A stretch of DNA of 64,000 nt, taken from assembly GCF_023159225.1 (NCBI RefSeq), contig NC_063161.1:71514767-71578766 (forward strand). Direction: 5' to 3'. Within the stretch, counting starts at the first letter, position 1; every line of letters starts with the position of its first letter. A program made the translations under genes and the position numbers. This DNA comes from Perognathus longimembris pacificus. Taxonomy: Eukaryota > Chordata > Mammalia > Rodentia > Heteromyidae. The notes under the pieces are model-generated. The model saw only the letters and a list, made by a program, of their open reading frames with translations, searched no databases and was not told where the DNA came from. Of this stretch, positions 1 to 16,603 are shown in pieces.

Positions 1-454
1 AACTCCATTACTAGGACCAAGGTTTAAAACTCAGATTATTGTTATTATTGTTTTTGTTTGTTTCCAGCTGGTAACAGATGTGGCCAGGGTGGGAAATGGC
101 CCTCTGGGCCCCCCTGTGGGCGGGGCCCAGGGTGGGGGGTGTGGCCAGGGCATGCAGGCATGAGCCCACTGATGTGCGGCCAGCACCAGGCTGACCTTTC
201 CCCTGCCGTCTGTGGATGGCCATGGAGGCTCCTCCCGGGAGGGGGCTGCGCCATCCACCCTCTGCGGAGATCACCACTCCTGTGACAGCGGCCAGCATGG
301 CGTCCTTACAGCTGGGAACAGCACGTTGTTCCCGCAAGCCAGGACCTGGTTTCTGGACACCGTGCTGGACGCTGTGTCCTGGAGAGGGCAAAGGAAACTC
401 AGGGGACCCTGAGGCGTGTGGGGAGGGAAAGTCACCACCGGCTCTGAAGGCCTG

Positions 455-562
455 CCTGTCCTCTCTCCCTCCTTCCCTCCCTCCCTCCCTTCCTCCCTCC
501 CTCCCTCTCTCTCCTTTCTCCTTTTCTCCCTTCCTCTCTCTTGTTCTTTCCCTTTTTTCTTT
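455..562. repeat. CCCT/CTTT polypyrimidine tract
   Basis: This is an almost pure pyrimidine tract of CCCTCCCT and CTTT units that runs into the T-rich tail of the adjacent minus-strand SINE. It probably grew from the SINE tail. Confidence 0.85.
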
Positions 563-806
563 CTTTTTTTTTTTTTGGTGCCAGTCTTGGGGCTTGAACT
601 CTGGTCCTGGGTGCTGTCCCTGAGCTTTTACACTCAAGGCTGGCACTCTACCAACTTGAGCCACAGCACCACATCCAGCTTTTTGCTGGGTAATTGGAGA
701 TAATGACTCCCATGGACTTTCCTGTCCAGGCTGGCTTTGAACTATTATCTGTAGATCTTGGCCTCCTGAGTAGCTAGGATGGCAGGTGTGAGCCACCATG
801 CCCAGT
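563..806 (-). mobile_element. B1-like/Geo dimeric SINE
   Basis: Reading the minus strand, a 7SL/B1-like left arm (GCCTGCCATCCTAGCTACTC, then GCCAGCC) is joined to a Geo right arm with the GTGGCTCAAG motif and ends in a poly-A (T here) tract. The copy is complete. I use 'B1-like/Geo' as a descriptive name for this architecture throughout. Confidence 0.85.
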
Positions 807-1317
807 TTAAGGGCCATTCTTTTGGACAAGGAAATGGGTGCAGTTGAGTTTTCTTCCAACATCAGATACCTTCTTCTGCCGTCAGTTCCGTGACATCCAG
901 CAACTCAAGGAGATTCTGGCAGCCGGACCCAGCGCTGGGGCAGGTAGAAGCACTTCTCCCATTGAGATGCCGGCCACAGACAGGGCGCCTGAGCCCTGAG
1001 CCCTGGGATTTCCTAAGCTTGATACAACAGAGTCGCTTTTAAGCAGACAAGAAAGTACAGAGCCCAGGCTGTCCTTGAACTCCTGACCCGTCCTTCAGCT
1101 TGGGCCTCCGAGTGCTGAGATGCCAGGAAGGCCCTCCCTAGTCATCTGGGATGTGAGTGGGGGAGAGAAGATGGGGCATCGAGGAGCACTGGCGTGGAAA
1201 TCAGTGTTTTGTTCCTTGCCTGTTTTCCAAGGTGGCGCTCAGGGGCAGCAGGACCGGGAGGGGACTGCGGGGTTTAGAGGTTTATCTTCTGTCTGCCAAG
1301 CCATGGCTCACCCCCCT

Positions 1318-1605
1318 CCTTTTTCTGGTGGCACTGGGATTTGAACTCAGGGCTTTCCGCTAATGACCCTCCACACTCTCTTTGCTCAGGCAACTCAGTA
1401 GACATCTTGTTCACACCTGGGCCTACCTGGGACCACTGTTTTCCGATGTGCACGTCCCATCCTACTTGGAGTGGCAGGAGGATGTCACCGTACCCTTTTG
1501 GGTTGAGATGGGGTCTTGCAACATTCTGTCTGGGCCGATTTCAAACCTGGGTCATTGATCCCAGCCTCCTTCTGAGTAGCTGGGATTACAGGCATGAGGC
1601 ACAGA
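1318..1605 (-). mobile_element. Old B1-dID-type SINE
   Basis: The minus strand shows a decayed B1-like arm (GCCTGTAATCCCAGCTACTC) and an ID-like right arm ending in AAATCCCAGTGCCACC. It lacks the Geo signature and is more divergent than the Geo copies, so it looks older. Confidence 0.6.
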
Positions 1606-2042
1606 CCTGACTCAATATGGGCAGTGCGTTTTCACAGTCCTGCCACCGTGGTGTCCTGTAGCTCATTGGTTTCAGTCTCCTGAGCAAACGCAACCTTTCA
1701 GCTGGGTTTCAGGAGAGTGGGCAGGTACATGTGCAGCTGCCATGCGTGCCGGCAGCCATCGGGCAGCACCAGTGCGGCTGGGGCGACCATTATGGGAGCT
1801 TCTGCCATCCCAGGGGCGAAATTAAACTCCTAATTTGTAGAACTTATGGAAGAAAGTATTTTAATTTGACTTAGAAGCAATGAAACACCCCATAAAACCC
1901 TCATGTATGCTGTGGAGATGGGACGCTGGCCGGGCGCTCCAGGCCACAGCCCACTGCCCGATGACCTGCAGCAATGGGACGGAAGGGGGGGGGGTGGAGA
2001 GAGAGAGAGAGAGGTAGCCCAGCAGCTGGCTCTCACATCTCT

Positions 2043-2282
2043 CATTTTGTTGGTCATGGGGCTTGAACTCATGGCTAGGGCACTGTTCCTGAGGTTTTTT
2101 CCTCAAGGCTAGTCAGTGCTCTAGAACCACTTAAGCCACAGCTCCACTTCCAGTTTTGTGGTGGTTAATTGGAGATAAGAGTCCCATGGATTTTCCTGCT
2201 TAGGCTGGCTTTGAACCACAATCCTCAGATCTCGGCCTCCTGAGTAGCTGGGATGACAGGCGGGAGCCACCAGTGCCCGGCT
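2043..2282 (-). mobile_element. B1-like/Geo dimeric SINE
   Basis: This is a full-length minus-strand copy with both arms present. It is followed directly by the CTGT/CTCT repeat at its 5' side and has a short GA run (1998-2013) beyond its tail. Confidence 0.85.
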
Positions 2283-2284
2283 TC

Positions 2285-2555
2285 TCCCATCTCTGTCTCT
2301 CTTTGTCTCTGTCTGTCCCTCTGTCTGTCTCTCTCTCTCTGTCCCTCTGTCTCCCTCTCTGTCTCTGTCTGTCCCTCTGTCTCTCTGTCCCTCTCTCTGT
2401 CCCTCTGTCTCCCTGTCTGCCCCTCTCCCCTTTTCTGTCTCTCTCTGTCCCTCCATCTGTCCCTCTGTCTGTCTCTCTGTCTGTTTGTCCCTTTCCCTCT
2501 CTGTCTCTCTGTCTCTCTATCTGTCCCTCTGTCTCTCTGTCTCTCTGTCCCTCTC
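2285..2555. repeat. CTGTCTCT/CCCTCTGT simple repeat
   Basis: About 270 bases of mixed CTGT, CTCT and CCCT units form an imperfect tetranucleotide array. Open reading frames across it translate only to Ser/Leu/Cys repeats and are not genes. Confidence 0.92.
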
Positions 2556-2904
2556 GTATTGGGGCACACCCACGCCTGCTTCATGGGGTGCCTGTTCTGG
2601 AAGAGGCGCAGGGCACCGGCTCCTTGTTGGGAGCAGGATGGATTGTTCTAGAAAATGCGCCCGAGATGCCAGCTGCTGCCCAGGGCTAGGCCGTGCGGGA
2701 CCGAGGGGCCGGGGCCGGTGGACCTGAGCCTCAGGCGGGTCCACAGGCCTGGGCCGCTCCGGCGCCTGGGGTGGGGGCGGGGTGGCCGGGCGGCAGCTGC
2801 AGGACCAGGACCTGGCGAGCGTGGAATTCCTGCCCGCGCAGTTGCTTTAGATTAGCGGGGGACATCTGTTCTTAATCCGCCAGGCCGCGGGAGCCAGGAT
2901 TCCC

Positions 2905-3112
2905 GGCCGCCGGCAGGGCGCCCCCTGCGGGCCGCCCCGGGCACAGCGCCCCAGACACAAGAGTCCCCGGCCGGCCGCCCCGGGCACAGCGCCTCCCGCT
3001 GGCCTTCCCGGGCACAGCGCCCCCCGCTGGTCGCCTCAGAAGACACAGCGCCCCTCGCGGGCCACTTCTGGCACAGCTCCCCCCGCCTGCCGCCCCGGAC
3101 ACAGCATCCCCC
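2905..3112. repeat. CpG-rich minisatellite, about 30-36 bp units
   Basis: At least five imperfect units carry the core GGCACAGCGCCCC or a close variant (near 2939, 2985, 3010, 3044, 3071 and 3098), separated by GCTGGCC/CGGGCC spacers. The unit is CpG-rich and sits in a GC-rich block beginning near 2690. Confidence 0.7.
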
Positions 3113-3307
3113 ATCAGCGGCCTCTATCAGAGGCAGTGGGGCAGTGGAGGGCCTGGGGCTGGGGCGCTGACAGCCCCCCATGCAGGGAGTCCCAGGGGGC
3201 CTGGTGGAGGGTCTTGGGGCGATGAATTCCAGGGGGCCGGGGACTCAGGAGGGGACACAGATGCTCTCAAACCCAGGAACCCAGGAACCTCGGGACAGTG
3301 AGTGTGT

Positions 3308-3500
3308 GAGGCCTGGGCTTGAACTCAGGGCCTAGGCGCTCGCGGCTGGCACTCGGCCCCTTGAGCCGCAGCTCCACTTCCAGCTTTTTTGCTGCAAGTT
3401 TCAGAGTCTTACAGCTTTTCCTGTCCGAGCTGGCTTTGAACCTCTGTCCTCAGGTCTCAGCCTCCTGAGTAGCTGGAATGACAGATGTGAGCCACCGGCC
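3308..3500 (-). mobile_element. B1-like/Geo dimeric SINE, no clear tail
   Basis: Both arms are visible on the minus strand (TGGCTCACATCTGTCATTCC, then CGGCTCAAGGGG), but the A tail is lost. It is a moderately diverged copy. Confidence 0.75.
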
Positions 3501-3635
3501 ATGGGGAAAATAATGTTTCTAAATTCAGGTAGTGAACTGTCAGAATTACCCATGCCTATGACTTCAGCTTTTAAGAGCTTTTTGGCAGGGAAATCATTGA
3601 TATAATGATACATGTGTGCTTTCTTTTCTTTCTTT

Positions 3636-3847
3636 CTTTTTTTTTTTTTTTTTTTTTTGCTGGTCCTGAGTCTTGGACTCAGGGCCTGAGCACTGTCCCT
3701 GGCTTCTTTTTGCTCAAGGCTAGCACATTGCCACTTGAGCCACAGCACCACTTCTGGCTTTTTCTATATATGTGGTGCTGAGGAATCGAACCCAGGGCTT
3801 CATGTATACGAGGGAAGCACTCTACCACAAAGCCACTTTCCCAGTCC
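3636..3847 (-). mobile_element. IDL-Geo SINE
   Basis: The minus strand reads an ID-like left arm (GTGGTAGAGTGCTTCCCTCG, then GGGTTCGATTCCTCAGCACC) followed by the Geo arm and a long A tail (T run 3636-3658). Confidence 0.88.
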
Positions 3848-3857
3848 CCCCCTGCCC

Positions 3858-4172
3858 TTTACTTTTGAGACAGAATCTAGCTGTATAGTGGGCTGGGGAT
3901 ATGGCCTAGTGGCAAGAGTGCTTGCCTTGTATACATGAGGCCCTGGGTTCAATTCCCCAGCACCACATATACAGAAAACGGCCAGAAGTGGCGCTGTGGC
4001 TCAAGTGGCAGAGTGCTAGCCTTGAGCAAAAAGAAGCCAGGGACAGTGCTCAGGCCCTGAGTCCAAGCCCCAGGACTGGCAAAAAAAAAAAAAAAAGAAT
4101 CTAGCTGTATAGCCCAGTCTGGCCTCCAACTCGTGCTCCTCTGCCTCAGCCTCCCTCAGACTGGGATTACAG
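3858..4172 (-). mobile_element. B1-like SINE split by a younger insertion
   Basis: The two halves, 3858-3888 and 4113-4172, form one minus-strand B1-like monomer (CCTGTAATCCCAGTCTGAGG, then GAGACAGAATC in + orientation). The gap is filled by the IDL-Geo copy at 3889-4095. Confidence 0.75.
3889..4095 (+). mobile_element. IDL-Geo SINE with perfect 17-bp target-site duplication
   Basis: This is a full-length element: ID-like left arm (ATGGCCTAGTGGCAAGAGTG), Geo right arm and poly-A. AGAATCTAGCTGTATAG occurs at 3872-3888 and again at 4096-4112, directly flanking the element. It interrupts an older B1-like SINE. Confidence 0.95.
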
Positions 4173-4364
4173 GGGATGACTGTGCACGCAGGCGCCCTCT
4201 GTGCATGTGGAGAACACAGCCCCTGAGTGGACGCCTAAAACCACAGATTGTACCAAACCCGCCTTTTGCTATTTGTTATTCTCTATACACTGACTATCGT
4301 AAAGTTTAATGTGCAAGTTAGCCAGAGGAGAATATCATCTACCATAGCTAGTAAGAAAATGGAA

Positions 4365-4605
4365 GCTGGGCACTGGTAGCTCATGCCTATAATCCTATCT
4401 ATTCAGGAGGCTAAGGGCTGAAGATCCAGGTTCCAAGCCAGCCTGGGCAGAAAAGTCCCCATGAGACTCCCATCTCCAATTAACCACCAGAAAAAGCTGG
4501 AAGTGGCGCTGTGGCTCAAGTGGTAGAGGGCTAGCCTTGAGAAAAAGAGTTCAAGGACAGTGCCCAGGCCTTGAGTTCAAGCCCCATGATTAACAAAAAA
4601 AAAAA
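4365..4605 (+). mobile_element. B1-like/Geo dimeric SINE
   Basis: This is a complete plus-strand copy. GCTGGGCACTGGTAGCTCAT opens the 7SL-like arm, the linker ATTAACCACCAGAAAA leads into Geo, and the copy ends in an A run. Confidence 0.9.
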
Positions 4606-4724
4606 ACAATAAAATAAATAAATTTAAAAACCCAAGAACTGATTTGCACTATAAGAGGATCAGTTCTAATTCTCTCACCCTAGTGTTGATGCTGAGCCTC
4701 TATTCATAATGAAATTGGACACTT

Positions 4725-4951
4725 GCTGGGCACTGGTGGCTCAGGCCTGTAATCCTAGCTATTCAGGAGGCTGAGATGTGTGGATCACAGTTCAAAGCCA
4801 GCCTGGGCAGGAAAGTCTGTAAGACACTTATCTCCAGTTAACCACCAGAAAACCAGAAGTGGTGCTCTGGTTCAAAGTGGGAGAGTGCTAGCCTTGAGCA
4901 CAAAAGCTCAGGGATAGGGCCCAGGCCTGAGTTAAAACCCCACAACTGGCA
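4725..4951 (+). mobile_element. B1-like/Geo dimeric SINE
   Basis: This is a complete plus-strand copy ending CCACAACTGGCA. Instead of poly-A its tail continues into a purine microsatellite. Confidence 0.9.
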
Positions 4952-5050
4952 AGAGGGAGAGAGAGAGAGACAGAGAGAGAGAGAGAAAAGAAAGAAAAGA
5001 AGAGAGAAAGGAAGGGAGGGAAAGAGAAAGGAAAGAAGGGAAAGAAAGAA
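4952..5050. repeat. GA/GAAA purine repeat at a SINE tail
   Basis: GA dinucleotides pass into GAAA/GGAA units, beginning exactly where the preceding SINE ends. This suggests expansion from the SINE tail. Confidence 0.9.
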
Positions 5051-5798
5051 TGAAAATGGATGCTTGGTCCCCTGGGAGGTGAGGGGCAGACAGCTGGTGA
5101 CCTGCCCCCTCACCACGCCCCCTTCTCCTGCCGGGGGGCGGGGTGGGGCGGGCTGTAAACCCTGCTCCTGGAGGCAGTGATTGGGTGCTGATGCCTGCCT
5201 TGCAATCTGCAAGTTTGTCCGGTGGCAGGGGTTGTATTTAGTCCAGGCAGGTGTGGCTGGGGGTGGGGGGCCTTGATCACCTGGCTGGACTTGTTTCCTG
5301 GTCCTGCATGACGTGGCCTGGGCTGCCCCATGGGTGCCTGGTGCCCTGCAGGCTGGGCACAGGGCCCTGGCTGGGATCGGGAGTGGCCAGAGGGCTGAGC
5401 CCAGCACACCCAGGCTCCCCTCACCCTCCAGCTACTTCCAACCCACTTTCTGGCAGACACCCGGGTTGCTGCTGTGGTTTGATGAAGTAATTGACCTGAA
5501 AGTGTTCTGGCCCCTTAGAAAAAAGATGGTGTGTGTGTGTGTACTGCTTTAAAGAGGCCTGACGCCATCTGCCAAGAATGCAGAGCCCCCTCTGCATTCA
5601 GGGAGCCCCCCTCCCCATGAGCCCTAGCCCAGCCCCACATAGCCCCACCCGCTCCGCCACTCCCCAGCTTCCGCAGTCCTGGCTCCCCCAAAGAAGTTAT
5701 TAAAGTTGTCAGGGTGCCTGTGGGCATGGGGCTGATGCAGCTGTGGACCCTGGGATCTCCACAGGTGGTCAGCCCCGGCCTTCAGAAGTCTCACGCAA

Positions 5799-6026
5799 GC
5801 TGGGCACTGTGGCTCACACCTGTAATCCCAGCTATTCAGGAGGCCAAGATTTGAGGATTGTGGTTCAAAGCCAGCCTGGGCAGAAAGTCCAGGAGACTCT
5901 TATCTCCTATTAACTGCCAAAAAGCCAGAAGTGGAGTCGTGGCTTAAGTGGTATTGTGCGAGCCTTGAGGGGGGAAAAAAAAGCCCAGGGACAGCGCCCA
6001 TGCCCTGAGTTCAAGCCCCAGGACTG
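5799..6026 (+). mobile_element. B1-like/Geo dimeric SINE with GT/CA tail
   Basis: This is a full-length copy ending CCCCAGGACTGG. It runs directly into a GT-rich then CA-rich microsatellite at 6027-6079. Confidence 0.9.
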
Positions 6027-6331
6027 GTGTGTGCGTGTGTGCGTGCATGTGCACATGCGTGCGCAAACACACACACGCCATACTCAAAAGGATAAAAAAA
6101 GCTTCTACCTGTGCTTTTCAGGTAGCTGGGCATGGACATCCATGCACAACTTGGTTGTTGAGATGGGGTCTCTGCAGCTCTTGGCCCTGTGCTGACAAAA
6201 CTGTGGTCCCCGTGACCTCTGCCTCCCACAGGGGTTAATGGGTGAGGTAGCTGTGCAGGCTGAGTCTCTGGAGGAATATGGAGGACGTGTCTTCCCAAGA
6301 CAAAAATGCATGTGTTTTGGAGAGCCCGGCT

Positions 6332-6428
6332 GGAGGGCGGTGACTGGGGTGTGGGCAGGTGGAGGGGGCGGTGACTGGGGTGTGGGCAGGTGGAGGGGGC
6401 GGTGACTGGGGTGTGGGCAGGTGGAGGG
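6332..6428. repeat. 31-bp minisatellite, three units
   Basis: The unit GGAGGGGGCGGTGACTGGGG followed by TGTGGGCAGGT occurs at 6332-6360 (29 bp), 6361-6391 and 6392-6422, with a partial fourth. Units 2 and 3 are identical. Confidence 0.95.
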
Positions 6429-7241
6429 CTTGGCGTGGTGTGCCTGTGAGCCCATCCTGCACGAGCCGCAGTACGCTCATGAAGGTCTTGGAATAGTTGT
6501 GCTTGAAATGGCACCATTTGGCCTCACTGCTAGAGAGACAGACAGACAGACAGAGACAGACATGCAGAGAAAGCGAGAGAGGCCCAGGAGGTGTGGGGCT
6601 CGGGCCCGGTGGCCCTGACTGTATCTTGTGTATTCTTTGTCCTCGCCCCAGTCCCCCACAGGCTGTGGGACCCCCGGGTTTGGTTGTGAGCAGGGGGCAT
6701 CAGCACTCATGGAGGCTGCATAGGGAGTGGCTGGGGGTTCGGAGTGCTCCCCACTTTCCCCTTCTGTTCATTTTGCTTTAGAAATGCGTTGCGCCTGTTT
6801 TCAGGAGTGTGAGGCCTCGAGCCTCTGTGGCTCCAACCCACCCTGAGAAAGGTCTGGAATCTTCTTCCTCTCCTTTGTTCTCTCTAAGCCCGCTCCCCAG
6901 GCCTCTCCCCTCAGTAGTGCAGCCCTGCCCCTGCCCAGCACCCCGTGTTGTTTTTTTTTTTTAAATTCTGCTGGCACTGCATAGTTTATTTAATGGTGAC
7001 ATCCATGATCATTCCCACTGGGATGAGATTCCTCCGGAATTTTATCCACTCTGTTCCGGGCTGTGGCATTATCCTGCCCAGGTACTTAGTGAATGAATGG
7101 ATGGATGGATGAACAAGGGCCTGGTGGCCTTGAGACCCAGGATTCTGATTGGCTCGGCCAGATCCCATGAGTACCGGGTGGGAGTTGGGCCTGGGGAGCT
7201 GGGCCGGCCTCAGCCCAGCCAGGGGGGGATCTAGCTCATCC

Positions 7242-7370
7242 TCCCTTCGCAGTTAGGGAAATCGAGGCAGGAGATGCCCTGTGGCCTGGCTTGGACCACA
7301 CAGCTGAAAGCAGGGAGGGGACTTGAACCCAGCTCCTGGTGCCTCTGGCCAGGCCCATGGCCACTGGATC
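7242..7370 (+). mobile_element. MIR SINE fragment
   Basis: The order of MIR core landmarks is preserved: TTAGGGAAATCGAGGCAGG, ACCACACAGCTGAAAGCAG and ACTTGAACCCAG. MIR is an ancient mammal-wide tRNA-derived SINE. Confidence 0.7.
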
Positions 7371-7765
7371 TCCTTGGCCTGGAGGGAGCTGTAGCCTGGC
7401 CCTGCTTGGGGGGAGGTCTGTGCCTGGCAGCAGCTGGGCCTTGTCTACACCGGGGCACAGAGGAGGAACTGGGCTCATCCACCCACCCATTCCCTCCCAG
7501 GGACCCTGGGGGGTCAGGGAGGGAGAGAGGTGGGGCAGGTGAGGGGTGATGGCTGTTAGAGCTGAGCCCGTGGTCCCAGCAGGAGGGAGTTGCCAGGGCG
7601 ACCTGGGGAGGGAACCTGGTTCTCATCTTCCCCACCATTCACACACCACCTGAGCCTTGCTTACCAACGTGTGAGTGCACATGTGTGTGTGCACATAGCA
7701 CAGATGTGTGCGCCTGGGCCAGCACTGCATGAAACCTTTCCTCCCTACCTCCTTCCCCTCCTCCT

Positions 7766-8180
7766 TTTTTTGGTCAGTGGTGGGGCTTGAACTCTGGGCC
7801 TGGGCTGCTGTCCCTGAGTTCTCCACCTCAAGGCTGGCGCTCTACCACTTAAGCCACAACACCACTTCCAGTTTTCTGGTTGTTAATTGGAGATAAGAGT
7901 CTCACAGACTTTCCTGCCCAGGCTGGCTTTTTTTTTTTTTTTTGCCAGTCCTGGGCCTTGAACTCAGGGCCTGAGCACTGTCCCTGGCTTCTTTTTGATC
8001 AAGGCTAGTACTCTGCCACTTGAACCACAGCACCACTTCTGGCCGTTTTCTATATATGTGGTGCTGGGGAATCCAGCCCAGGGCTTCATGTATACGAGGC
8101 AAGCACTCTACCACTAGGCCATATTCCCAGCCCCAGGCTGGCTTTGAACTGCGATCCTCAGATCTCAGCCTCTGAGTAGC
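7766..8180 (-). mobile_element. B1-like/Geo SINE interrupted by an IDL-Geo copy
   Basis: The outer element occupies 7766-7930 and 8132-8190 on the minus strand. Its B1 arm is broken in the middle of the GCCAGCCTGGG box by the inner element at 7931-8131. Confidence 0.88.
7931..8131 (-). mobile_element. IDL-Geo SINE nested in an older SINE, 14-bp TSD
   Basis: This is a full-length minus-strand copy with its T run at 7931-7943. CCCAGGCTGGCTTT is duplicated at 7917-7930 and 8132-8145. That proves insertion into the B1-like/Geo copy after it was already in place. Confidence 0.93.
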
Positions 8181-8346
8181 CGGATGACAGGTGAGAACGG
8201 CTGGCTGCTCCCACTGTTCTAGCCCCTGCATGCGCCTCCTTCCTGGACGGTGGCTCTGCAAGTGTCATTTGCTGATGTCATTTGTCTCATTCATCGGCTA
8301 TGAGACACTGAGTTCCTGCTCTGTGCCAATGCTGATTCACCAATGG

Positions 8347-8348
<2 letters not shown>

Positions 8349-8386
<38 letters not shown>
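8349..8386. repeat. CA microsatellite
   Basis: A pure CA run of about 16 units is followed by imperfect CGCACGTGCG. Confidence 0.95.
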
Positions 8387-8614
8387 GTGCGCACAAGCCA
8401 CCTCCATCCTTGTGGTTTTCACAGGTTAAAGGTCCTGTTAAGGACTAAGGGCTAAGAAAATACAATGACTAAGAAATAGCCATTTGTGGCTGCAGAGAAA
8501 GGAGGCTCAGAGATCTGGCAGGAGTTTTTCTCCTGGTGGGGATTTCTCTGCCTGACTGTCCAGAGGCTATCCCTGTTCCTAGGTAATCCTCACTTGATTT
8601 TCCTTCTCTTGCAG

Positions 8615-14845
<6,231 letters not shown>

Positions 14846-15269
14846 GAGCCCAGTAGGGACCCCGGGGCCTGCGAGTGCCACAGGCGCCACACCTGTGGGG
14901 AGCCGGGGGACAGACACGGCCCTGGGCAGGCCTGGCACGGCCTGTGTCCCCCACTCCCGCTGGAACCCGGGGAGCGGGGATGCCCGGTGGCCCCCCTTAT
15001 ATTGCCATTTAACCCCTCGGCGGAGGGCTTGCTGTGCAGCTTCCTGGGCGTCCTGAACGGCAGCCCAGGGCAGGGTTCGAGTCAGACCTCTTAGTTGCCA
15101 AGGTGGGGGGCGCTGCCGGTGTCCCCTCCATGAGTCACACGGAGGCCAGGACGGCGCCCCAGGCAGGCAGGGCGCAGGTCCGTCCTGCGCAGTGGACGCT
15201 TGGGGTCCGCCGGGCCCTGGTCCCCACCCTCAGAGCCAGAGGTCCATTTCCAAAGCTGGAGCCTCCCCA

Positions 15270-15275
15270 AATAAA
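15270..15275 (+). terminator. Proximal polyadenylation signal of COL26A1
   Basis: AATAAA lies 425 bases after the stop codon. The sequence after it is not clearly GT-rich, so it may be the weaker of two sites. Confidence 0.6.
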
Positions 15276-15539
15276 CCACTGACCCCGGGCAGGAGGGGCT
15301 TGAGGGACTCTGGGCTGGAAGGCCTGGCACGGAGGCCCCTGCAGGCGGCCCCCCGACAGGGCCCAGGAGGGGGCGCCTCCAGCCCCCTCCCCACCCCACA
15401 TGCCCTGGTGCTGCCTCCTCGCGTCGGGCCTGGGGTCTCGGGGCGGAAGGTGCTGAGGCTCCCCGCCCAGCCGGCCCGGCTCCTTCTGGCCTCGCTGGCC
15501 GCCCAGCCCGAGGCCTGGCGCCGACTCACTGTATCCGAC

Positions 15540-15545
15540 AATAAA
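15540..15545 (+). terminator. Distal polyadenylation signal of COL26A1
   Basis: AATAAA is followed 20-40 bases later by CGTTTTTTGGGGTGCGGCTG, a good T/GT-rich downstream element. It is probably the main cleavage site. Confidence 0.75.
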
Positions 15546-16321
15546 GGTGCTCTTCCCCGCCGGCGTCGTTTTTTGGGGTGCGGCTGTGGGGGAGGACGGC
15601 CTCTCGCTGGCTAGGTGCGGGGGTAGGGGGCAGTCCCGGAGTCGGATGCGAACCCGGGTGAAGCGAGCGCCCGCAGAGCCCCAGAGCCCGCAGAGCCCGG
15701 CCTCCGCCTCTGCCTCTACCCCCCCGGGAGGAGGTGGATGTCGGGGAGCCGAGGACGGGGACCCCAGGTTTGCCGATGGAAACCTGCGTCCCTCACACAG
15801 GACCCTGACTGCCCCGGCCCTGCCCGGCTTCACCCCCGCCGTGCTCACAGCCCGACCTCGGCAGGGAATTCTAGCACATTTCAGGGAAGGGTTGCCCAGA
15901 CCTGGATCCCTTTTCTCAACGCAGGAGTTCTGAAGGCTCTTCCCCCCTCCCCTGCGACCCTCCTTCCTTCAGGAGAACCTTGGGGTACAAACCTCCCGCC
16001 AGAGCTGGGCCGGCCCCCACCTGAAGCTCAGCTTCCCCACAAACCCGGGGCCGGCCCAGGGGTGCCGGGGCCTCGGCAGCTTCGGGCTGGGATGGGGCGA
16101 AGGCTCGGCAGCCTGGGGTCCCCTCGCCCCACAACCGCGCATGCCCCGTGCGCCACGGCCCCGCCACCCCGCGCCCACCGTCCTTGCGCAGAGACACCTC
16201 CTCTGTGACCTCTGCTCGGGCCGCGCCCCGGGGTCCGGGGCTTGAACCCCAATGTAGTTCTCGCTCGGGGCCAGGGGGACAGCGGCGGCCCCAAGCCCAA
16301 CGCAGCCCCGCCCACCGAGAC

Positions 16322-16407
16322 CACGCCCCACCGAGACCACGCCCCCGCACCAACCGGCGGGACACGCCCACTCAGATCGCCACGCCCCCGTCCAGCCGGC
16401 CACGCCC
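16322..16407 (+). promoter_or_regulatory. Cluster of five CACGCCC (KLF/SP-type) boxes
   Basis: CACGCCC occurs at 16322, 16338, 16363, 16381 and 16401. This motif is bound by KLF/SP zinc-finger proteins in other genes; binding here is inferred. Confidence 0.6.
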
Positions 16408-16593
16408 CCGCCTGCACCTCCTGGACTTGCACGGTGTGAGGACCCTGAGCCTCGATTCACCCGCCGGTCCCCACCCGTTAGGAGGGATCTCCTAGGCCGT
16501 CGTGTGCCCACCCGCGGCATTAACGGCACCGTGTCTCCAGGTGTGGGTGCGCCCCGGGAAAGAGCGGACGGGGTGTCAGGAGTTCTGCGGACG

Positions 16594-16603
16594 GTCACGT
16601 GAC
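16594..16603. promoter_or_regulatory. GTCACGTGAC palindrome (CLEAR/M-box-type E-box)
   Basis: This is a perfect 10-base palindrome equal to the consensus of TFEB/MITF/USF-class bHLH-ZIP sites. Its position inside the CpG-rich block makes it a plausible promoter element. Confidence 0.6.

Larger units (their letters stand above)
1..8614 (+). other. COL26A1: COL26A1 intron (3' part) upstream of the first visible exon
   Basis: No EMI-domain or signal-peptide exon of COL26A1 can be found here, so the window opens inside the intron before the exon encoding CMNCTRLSDM. The stretch is made of SINEs and simple repeats (listed separately) separated by GC-rich unique DNA. Unique blocks of more than 300 bases without anything recognisable are about 807-1317, 1606-2042, 5051-5798 and 6430-7240. 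Confidence 0.75.
14846..15565 (+). other. COL26A1: COL26A1 3'UTR
   Basis: This GC-rich untranslated region runs from the stop to the second polyadenylation signal. I see no SINE in it. The end is placed about 20 bases after AATAAA at 15540, before a T/G-rich downstream element near 15568. Confidence 0.75.

Noticed and set aside
860..930. Exon-like stretch reading FRDIQQLKEILAAGPSAGAG after a pyrimidine-AG
   Set aside because: It has no good donor, no match to COL26A1 in memory and no phase-compatible partner.
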